DNA of 5,573 nt. Origin: Lachnospiraceae bacterium (GTDB lineage: Bacteria; Bacillota_A; Clostridia; Lachnospirales; Lachnospiraceae). The translations under genes and the position numbers were made by a program. Shown one piece after another: positions 1-4,532 of the stretch. How positions within the stretch are numbered: position 1 is the stretch's first letter; each line of letters begins with the position of its first letter. Under the pieces are notes generated by a model. That model was not told the origin of the DNA, did no database searches, and was given only the letters and a program-made list of their open reading frames with translations. The stretch spans positions 1-5,573 of the forward strand of contig JAEEJD010000202.1 in NCBI GenBank assembly GCA_016281675.1, in the 5' to 3' direction.

Positions 1-102
1 GTAAAACGCCGCTGCCGCCGAATATGTATCTGTTCTCTTTGCGGCAAGAATCGCAAAAAACTCTTCCGCTTTTTTTACAAAACGAGATCTGCTTTTGTTC
101 AA
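1..102 (-). CDS. N-terminus of a probable YihY/BrkB-family membrane protein, cut by window edge
   Basis: A reading frame is open from an in-frame stop at 117-115 to the left edge. Its best start is a TTG at 102, giving 34 visible codons beginning MNKSRSRF (TTG read as Met). The peptide has an amphipathic basic segment (FVKKAEEFFAILAAKR) and then DTYSAAAAFY, which runs off the edge. This resembles the start of YihY/BrkB (UPF0761) proteins, where a basic helix leads into an AYAAxxAFF-type segment opening the first membrane helix. The family is polytopic and inner-membrane, and its function is poorly defined. No ATG or GTG start fits, and no strong ribosome site precedes the TTG, so the start is uncertain. 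A run of seven A (74-68 on this strand) lies inside the frame, but neither other frame offers an upstream start that would read through. The call rests on a short peptide and is tentative. Confidence 0.45.
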   Translation of the reverse strand, partial: MNKSRSRFVKKAEEFFAILAAKRTDTYSAAAAFY

Positions 103-138
103 GATTTCAAACCGTCAATGTATATTTCCAACTAATGA

Positions 139-166
139 ATAATAGCATAAATACTGAAAAAATCAA
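139..166 (-). promoter_or_regulatory. Possible promoter of the left-edge gene
   Basis: TTGATT (166-161), a 16-nt spacer and TATTAT (144-139) are read on the minus strand, with a predicted start near 132. That is about 30 nt before the proposed TTG start at 102. The -35 box lies just past the U-run of the small RNA terminator. The region is AT-rich, so chance matches are easy, but the position suits restart of transcription after the terminator. Confidence 0.45.
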
Positions 167-197
167 ACAAAAAAGATTCTATAGAAACTATAGAATC
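165..197 (-). terminator. Intrinsic terminator of the small RNA gene
   Basis: The minus-strand RNA has a perfect 10-bp stem, GATTCTATAG with CTATAGAATC (197-188 and 184-175), closed by a 3-nt UUU loop. It is followed at once by six U (174-169), G, then UUU. This is a textbook Rho-independent terminator and it defines the 3' end of the small RNA near 169. Confidence 0.9.
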
Positions 198-380
198 CCA
201 TGCCCCGAAATGCCGATTCCTGTATTTTGACTCCTAGCGTATATGCCAGGTGGGTAACCGCAACCGAATCTTCTGCCTTCCACCGATAATTGAGGCCTGA
301 CATCCGACCGGCAATATAGGAATCCCGTTTAAAGTGATGTAGGTTCAAAATTACAAGAATTTGACCGTACATTTCAGGTT
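169..380 (-). ncRNA. ssrS: Structured small RNA, probably 6S RNA (SsrS)
   Basis: This is a free-standing RNA of about 210 nt with its own promoter and intrinsic terminator and no convincing coding frame. The minus-strand transcript folds on itself. The closing stem pairs CCTGAAATG (378-370) with CATTTCGGG (212-204). A 5'-side hairpin pairs GGTCAAA (366-360) with TTTGAACC (349-342). The main axis has TATAT (318-314) with ATATA (244-240), continued by GCCGG (312-308) with CCTGGC (250-245). GATTCC (324-319) can pair with either GGAGTC (234-229) or GGAATC (220-215). A long rod with a closing stem and a large asymmetric internal opening, of this size and with its own terminator, is what 6S RNA looks like; 6S RNA binds sigma-A RNA polymerase and mimics an open promoter. 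The parts TTGCGGTTACCCACC and GTCAAAATACAGG look familiar from clostridial 6S RNAs, but that is recall only. Another clostridial structured RNA, such as a raiA-type RNA, is the main alternative. An RNA gene here is much surer than its family. Confidence 0.6.
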
Positions 381-386
381 ATTTAA

Positions 387-415
387 ATTATAACGGATTT
401 CGTCGTTCATTACAA
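387..415 (-). promoter_or_regulatory. Sigma-A-type promoter of the small RNA gene
   Basis: TTGTAA (415-410), a 17-nt spacer and a consensus TATAAT (392-387) are read on the minus strand. The predicted transcription start is near 380. The promoter lies between the operon-end hairpin and the structured RNA, and no reading frame starts below it before the terminator at 175-197, so it most likely drives a non-coding RNA. Confidence 0.8.
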
Positions 416-418
416 GAC

Positions 419-443
419 GTGATTTTCTCCGAAGGAAAATCAC
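419..443 (-). terminator. UUCG-capped hairpin just after the operon's last stop
   Basis: The minus-strand RNA has a perfect 9-bp stem (GTGATTTTC with GAAAATCAC) around CTTCGGA, where a C(UUCG)G cap can form with one bulged A. It begins 1 nt after the aminomutase stop codon. No U-rich run follows (GTCTTGTAATG), so it may be a weak or factor-assisted terminator, or a 3'-end stabilising hairpin. It ends 4 nt before the -35 box of the downstream small RNA promoter. Confidence 0.5.
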
Positions 444-444
444 A

Positions 445-1677
445 TCAGTACACGATATCCACTTCCTTGCCTTCCCACGTGAAGAGCTTAACGTGTTCAT
501 CATCGCTTTCTTCGATGTAGTTCGGAAGCAGAGGTATCTTGCCGAGTCCTCCGGGCGCATTTAATATGTACTGCGGTATGGCAAGTCCCGAAGTATGTCC
601 TCTGAGATACTTCATGATACGAAGACCCTCTTCCACCGTGATCTCGAAATGCTTTGTTCCCTTAACCTGCTTGGGATGGAAAATGTAGTAGGGACGAACA
701 CGCGCCTTAAGAAGTCCTTCATTAAGAAGCTGAACTATATATTTATCATCATTTATTCCTTTGAGGAATACCATCTGATTCCCCATGGGAATTCCCGCAT
801 CAACAATTCGTTCACATGCTTTAACAGCATCCTCGGTAAGTTCCCCGGGATGATTGAACTGTACGTTGATAAAGAACGGGTGATACTTTCTGAGCATCGA
901 ACAAAGTTCGGGCGTTATCCTCTGAGGCATGGTTACCGGAAGTCTTGTTCCGAGTCTTATTATCTCAACATGTGGTATAGCCCTTACCTGACTGATAATG
1001 CTCTCAAGCATCTCATCAGGAAGCATGAGCGGATCGCCGCCGGTTATAAGTACATCCCTTATCTCCTTGGTATTTCTGATATATTCTATAGCGGCAGCGA
1101 TGTTCTCTTCGGATTCTATACGGTCCGACTCTCCTATCCTTCTTCTGCGCTGACAATGTCTGCAAAACATTGCACAGGAACTTGTAACGTTAATTATAAG
1201 ACGGTTTGGATATCTTCTTGTTATGCAGGGCGCGGGATTCGTATACTCCTCGCTCATGGGATCGAGCTGGCCGCTCTCATCGTTCTCGCAACTGCTCGGA
1301 AGCGCCATCATATTGATCGGATAACGCATATCCTCATAATCCATGAGTGACAGATAATAAGGTGTCGTTGCCCATCTGAACTTCTTCGATACCTCTTCGA
1401 ACATCTTATACTGTTCTTCGGAAAGCTTGATGAATTTCGAAAGAAGCGAAACCGAGCTGATCCTGTGGCGAAGCTGCCAATGCCAGTCGTTCCATTCGTC
1501 CTCACACGCATCGAAATAATCCATCAGTTCCTCTTTATGCTTTTTGGACAAAACATCCCTGACCTGAGCCGTTTGACGAAGGAATTCGTTCTTAAACTCA
1601 AGATAATCCTCTATCTCTTCATGCAGTTCGGATGCCCTTTCAAGGGAAATCCTTCTTTTTTCGTCCATATCATTCAT
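445..1677 (-). CDS. eam: Glutamate 2,3-aminomutase (KamA-family radical SAM, PLP-dependent)
   Basis: This is a 410-residue cytoplasmic enzyme that fits glutamate 2,3-aminomutase, which converts L-glutamate to beta-glutamate using S-adenosylmethionine, a [4Fe-4S] cluster and PLP. The radical SAM motif is CAMFCRHC (Cys168, Cys172, Cys175). The PLP lysine is Lys380 in PGGLGK. Strong lysine 2,3-aminomutase family signatures include ATTPYYLSL (103-111), VLITGGDPL (209-217), PQRITPEL (251-258) and LRGHTSG (358-364). The two Asp residues that bind the substrate side-chain amine in the lysine enzyme (Asp293 and Asp330, C. subterminale numbering) are replaced by Lys336 (FHPKQ) and Asn373 (ILNAPGG). 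From memory, the C. difficile glutamate enzyme has Lys332 and Asn369 at these sites. The roughly 60-residue N-terminal charged extension is also longer than in the lysine enzyme. It starts 10 nt after the SGNH gene. AGAGG lies directly against the ATG at 1677 but 9 nt before an in-frame ATG at 1668, so the true start may be 1668. Confidence 0.88.
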   Translation of the reverse strand: MNDMDEKRRISLERASELHEEIEDYLEFKNEFLRQTAQVRDVLSKKHKEELMDYFDACEDEWNDWHWQLRHRISSVSLLSKFIKLSEEQYKMFEEVSKKFRWATTPYYLSLMDYEDMRYPINMMALPSSCENDESGQLDPMSEEYTNPAPCITRRYPNRLIINVTSSCAMFCRHCQRRRRIGESDRIESEENIAAAIEYIRNTKEIRDVLITGGDPLMLPDEMLESIISQVRAIPHVEIIRLGTRLPVTMPQRITPELCSMLRKYHPFFINVQFNHPGELTEDAVKACERIVDAGIPMGNQMVFLKGINDDKYIVQLLNEGLLKARVRPYYIFHPKQVKGTKHFEITVEEGLRIMKYLRGHTSGLAIPQYILNAPGGLGKIPLLPNYIEESDDEHVKLFTWEGKEVDIVY

Positions 1678-1687
1678 CCTCTGGTGA

Positions 1688-2689
1688 TCACTGCACCTCT
1701 GTCTTCTTATTCCAGAACTTTACGTAAGCGTCATCGTCTCTTCTGTCGCTTACCGAATAGTCCTTTCTGATAAGTTCCGCAAAATACTTTGAGAACTTTA
1801 CGGCTCCCTTATCGTTCAAATGAGCACCCGCATCGGGAGTGTCAACGCTGTAATCAAGTCCTATGGCATCATTGTATTCATCGAAATTGATGTATCTGAT
1901 CCCGTATTCTTTGGCGATCTCGTCTATCTGTCTGTCAAGCTCGCCGCTCCAGTTACTCGAATAAGCCGGTGTCTTAAAAAGCATGATCTGTATACTGCGA
2001 CTCTTGCAAAGCTCGATCGATCTTTTCAGATATTCAAGGTTCTTCGGACTGATCGGCTTATCTCTTCCGGTATACACAAGTTCACCGGGGTCGGCTTCTT
2101 CTGTATTCCTGTCGGCGATATAACCGTTAACCGTCACCGGTCTATTATACCACGCATATCTTATATCATCCCATGTAAACTCTTTCCACCTCGAATGAAA
2201 CCTGAAAAGCGGCACTATATAATCGGCAAGTTTCTCGTCCTCGCCCATGGATGCAAGCGCGCAATTGATCTTGGAAGGAGTAAGCCTCATGCCGTCCAGT
2301 GATTTTCGCGTACTGGGTTCCTCGATAAAATCATCGTCGTATTTAATGAACGTCATATCAAGACATACAAGTTCGGGTTTATGCCACCTGATCGCATCCT
2401 CGATCATGTAATACGAGATCCACATCGTCTGCGAAGCGTTGGCTCTGTCGAATGAGGATATGCCCTGCTCCTGCCACAATACAAGCGGATCCACTCCGGA
2501 AAACACGGTCGAAGATCCGACGAACAGAACGTCAGAATACTTTGCGGCCGGATAGTATTCACGTGTGATACGTCCGTCCTGGTTCTCGTTTATGTATTTC
2601 GGCTCCATTATCCTGTTAAGTGTAAAGAACAGAAACAATATGAGCGCGATCTTTACCGTTATGCCGATTATTGTCCTTATCTTCTTCAT
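1688..2689 (-). CDS. Membrane-anchored DltD/AlgJ-like SGNH-fold protein
   Basis: This 333-residue protein has one N-terminal membrane segment (about 6-24) after a short basic start (MKKIR), which predicts an anchored domain outside the membrane. The SGNH block I is VGSSTVFSG (Gly58-Ser59-Ser60), like the GSS motif of DltD, with Ser60 in the position of the GDSL serine. The block V region is DAGAHLNDKGAVKFSKYF, with His290 as the likely catalytic histidine. Asp286 is separated from it by three residues, where the usual DxxH motif has two. Such proteins work with MBOATs as the extracytoplasmic transfer or acceptor-handling partner: DltD for D-alanylation, AlgJ/AlgX for acetylation. The ATG directly follows the MBOAT stop (TAA then ATG) and no good ribosome site is visible, so translational coupling is likely. 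Overall similarity to true DltD is limited to motifs and layout, so a general DltD-like name is safer. Confidence 0.82.
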   Translation of the reverse strand: MKKIRTIIGITVKIALILFLFFTLNRIMEPKYINENQDGRITREYYPAAKYSDVLFVGSSTVFSGVDPLVLWQEQGISSFDRANASQTMWISYYMIEDAIRWHKPELVCLDMTFIKYDDDFIEEPSTRKSLDGMRLTPSKINCALASMGEDEKLADYIVPLFRFHSRWKEFTWDDIRYAWYNRPVTVNGYIADRNTEEADPGELVYTGRDKPISPKNLEYLKRSIELCKSRSIQIMLFKTPAYSSNWSGELDRQIDEIAKEYGIRYINFDEYNDAIGLDYSVDTPDAGAHLNDKGAVKFSKYFAELIRKDYSVSDRRDDDAYVKFWNKKTEVQ

Positions 2690-4285
2690 TTAAAACGCAC
2701 CGTATATGAAAGAAGCAGCATCATATCCGGGACCGTAGTACCCGAACACCGAAACCGCAGCTATAAGAAGCGACAGAATACACCACTGTGCCGGAACGGG
2801 AAGTGCAAATACCCTCTTACGAACGCTCCCCTTTCGTTGCACAAGATCGAATATAAACATTATCGTAATGGCCGAGATGGCGACGATAAGATCTTCCATC
2901 GGAAGAGACAGTTCTTCATACACTTTCGTTATGTCAAAAGATTTCCACCCCGTGAAAATGCATCTGAAAGCGTGAAATGCTTCGGCCGAATCCTTATTTA
3001 TATCAAACAGTCTCAGAAACGACATAAGCCAGAACGTCTTGAACGCACGATACGCCCTCATGACAAACGACGATTCGGAAAGATTAAGCGCTCCGACTAT
3101 CTTTTGCGATACGCCCTCAAGTTCCGTTCCGAGAACTATGAACACGAAGTTAAGAAGCCCCCATACTACATATCGCATCTCCGATCCGTGCCACATTCCG
3201 GTAAGAGCCCACACGAAAAACATGGGGATATAAATGGGGATCCTCTTTCCGAGAGTGACCATCCCCTTATCACGTGATTTTTTCCCGAGCTTGATTATCG
3301 TCTTATTAAGAGACAACGGGTAAAAGATGTATTCCTTGAACCATGTTCCGAGAGTGATATGCCATCTCTGCCAATACTCGGAGATAGATTTGGAAAAGAA
3401 AGGTCGCTCGAAGTTCTCCGCAAGTTCTACACCGAACATCTCGGCAACACCGAGTGCTACATCGATACCCCCGGAAAAATCACCGTATATCTGCATCGAG
3501 TAGAAGAACACAGCAAGCAGCACATAAAGGCCGGGATACATATCCTTCTGCTCCATAACTGCTTTAACGTATGCGGAAAGCCTGTCCGCAATGACAAGTT
3601 TCTTAAAAAGTCCCCACGTTATCCGGTAAAATCCGGATCGGATACGCGCAAAGTCAAAACTCTTTTCCGAGTAAAGGCTTGGGGCTAATTGTCCGAATCT
3701 GCTGATGGGTCCCTGAACGATCTGCGGAAAGAACGAAACAAAAAGAGCGAACCTGAAGAAATTACGTTCTCTCTCGTATTTTCCGTAATATATATCGATG
3801 AGATATCCCATCGTCTGGAAAGTATAGAAAGATATTCCGAGCGGAAGCAGTATCCTTATGAAAGGTATGAAATCAGCGTTACCGAACCACTTTAACCTGT
3901 AGAGATTGATGTATGCGATCGAAATATTTGCGTATTTAAGATAACCAAGTATTCCGAAGTTGATAAGAAGCCCCAGAACAAGTATCAGTTTCTGCTTCTT
4001 TTTTGCCTGTGTCTTGCACTTCTTCCTGTCCTCTTTGGACAGCGTCTCCTTATTATCCGCAAGATATACGCTAAGCGCCTTCCCTTTTTGATCTATAAGC
4101 AAGGCGCATGTGAATGTCGTGACGGTCGTTGTAATGATATAAACCAGATCGCCGGCATCGGTCTGTGCATAGAATGCGTAACTTGCAACAAGAAGAACGA
4201 TCCACTGAAACTTCTTCGGGACCGCATAAAAGAGTATTAGCGCAAGTGTAACGAACAGAGCGAAATCTATCGAAATAAACGACAT
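2690..4285 (-). CDS. MBOAT-family membrane O-acyltransferase (DltB/AlgI type)
   Basis: This is a polytopic membrane protein expected to move the acyl or aminoacyl group from the carrier protein to an acceptor on the outer face of the membrane. Length is 531 residues, closer to AlgI-like MBOATs (about 470-520) than to DltB (about 400). Hydrophobic segments are visible at about 7-22, 27-42, 46-63, 99-117, 141-160, 178-195, 253-270, 350-365, 371-388, 466-481 and 500-516. The family core is present: GISFYTFQTMGYLIDIYYG (150-168), NFERPFFSKSISEYWQRWHI (291-310, with His309) and the invariant-histidine region GMWHG (His366). The C-terminus ending YGPGYDAASFIYGAF is typical of the AlgI group. A basic cytoplasmic-looking loop (about 67-100) is rich in Lys. 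The start has a GGAGG 12 nt upstream, inside the end of the carrier gene, which is longer than ideal. The stop abuts the next ATG. With a DltA-like and a DltC-like partner, the transferred group is probably an amino acid. An acetyltransferase role is less likely. Confidence 0.93.
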   Translation of the reverse strand: MSFISIDFALFVTLALILFYAVPKKFQWIVLLVASYAFYAQTDAGDLVYIITTTVTTFTCALLIDQKGKALSVYLADNKETLSKEDRKKCKTQAKKKQKLILVLGLLINFGILGYLKYANISIAYINLYRLKWFGNADFIPFIRILLPLGISFYTFQTMGYLIDIYYGKYERERNFFRFALFVSFFPQIVQGPISRFGQLAPSLYSEKSFDFARIRSGFYRITWGLFKKLVIADRLSAYVKAVMEQKDMYPGLYVLLAVFFYSMQIYGDFSGGIDVALGVAEMFGVELAENFERPFFSKSISEYWQRWHITLGTWFKEYIFYPLSLNKTIIKLGKKSRDKGMVTLGKRIPIYIPMFFVWALTGMWHGSEMRYVVWGLLNFVFIVLGTELEGVSQKIVGALNLSESSFVMRAYRAFKTFWLMSFLRLFDINKDSAEAFHAFRCIFTGWKSFDITKVYEELSLPMEDLIVAISAITIMFIFDLVQRKGSVRKRVFALPVPAQWCILSLLIAAVSVFGYYGPGYDAASFIYGAF

Positions 4286-4289
4286 GTAC

Positions 4290-4517
4290 TCACTCTTCCT
4301 CCAGAGTCTTTACAAGTTTTTCGATAGCGGCTGCCGAATTGAAGTTTTCGGGAACCATATGCTCTGCGGTTATCTCGATGTCGAATTCATCCATCAGTTC
4401 ACCGACAACCGTTACTACATCGAACGAATCGAATATACGCTTGTCGATAAGACCTGTTTCCTTTTCATAATCGACTTCGGGATGAACACCCTTTAAGATC
4501 TCAATTATCTTATCCAT
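4290..4517 (-). CDS. DltC-like acyl/aminoacyl carrier protein
   Basis: This is a 75-residue acidic, four-helix type carrier protein. It would hold the activated amino acid as a thioester on a 4'-phosphopantetheine arm and present it to the membrane acyltransferase. The attachment motif is FDSFD with Ser31 as the modified serine, which resembles the LLDSF motif of DltC more than the DSL motif of fatty-acid ACPs. Length also fits DltC (about 78). The C-terminal half (ELMDEFDIEI, about 40-49) matches the usual helix II-III pattern. The start is well supported: a GGAGG lies 6 nt before the ATG. The gene begins 15 nt after the adenylating enzyme and ends 4 nt before the MBOAT start. The neighbours argue for a dedicated carrier rather than the housekeeping fatty-acid ACP. 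Confidence 0.92.
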   Translation of the reverse strand: MDKIIEILKGVHPEVDYEKETGLIDKRIFDSFDVVTVVGELMDEFDIEITAEHMVPENFNSAAAIEKLVKTLEEE

Positions 4518-4523
4518 ATATAT

Positions 4524-4528
4524 CCTCC
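4524..4528 (-). promoter_or_regulatory. Shine-Dalgarno site of the carrier protein gene
   Basis: GGAGG on the minus strand lies 6 nt upstream of the ATG at 4517, inside the 15-nt gap after the adenylating enzyme stop. It fixes the carrier protein start and is the strongest ribosome site in the operon, which suits the high copy number a carrier protein needs. Confidence 0.85.
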
Positions 4529-4532
4529 GTTA

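Noticed and set aside
68..74. A frameshift at the seven-base A/T run in the left-edge gene
   Set aside because: Neither alternative frame upstream has a start that would read into the YihY-like peptide; both meet stops. The TTG start explains the frame without a shift.
163..372. A 69-codon minus-strand frame across the small RNA region
   Set aside because: It covers the promoter-driven structured RNA and runs through its terminator hairpin. The peptide resembles nothing known, and the base pairing explains the sequence better.
595..1350. A 251-codon open frame on the plus strand
   Set aside because: It is fully antisense to the aminomutase gene, which has complete family motifs. The plus-strand peptide shows no recognisable domain.
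445..1677. Calling the aminomutase a lysine 2,3-aminomutase making beta-lysine
   Set aside because: Overall family similarity is high, but both side-chain-binding aspartates are replaced by Lys and Asn, which fits glutamate rather than lysine.
1820..2302. A 160-codon open frame on the plus strand, with others at 2837-3277 and 3359-3688
   Set aside because: These lie antisense to the SGNH and MBOAT genes, have no domain features, and contain biased residues expected from reading a real gene backwards.
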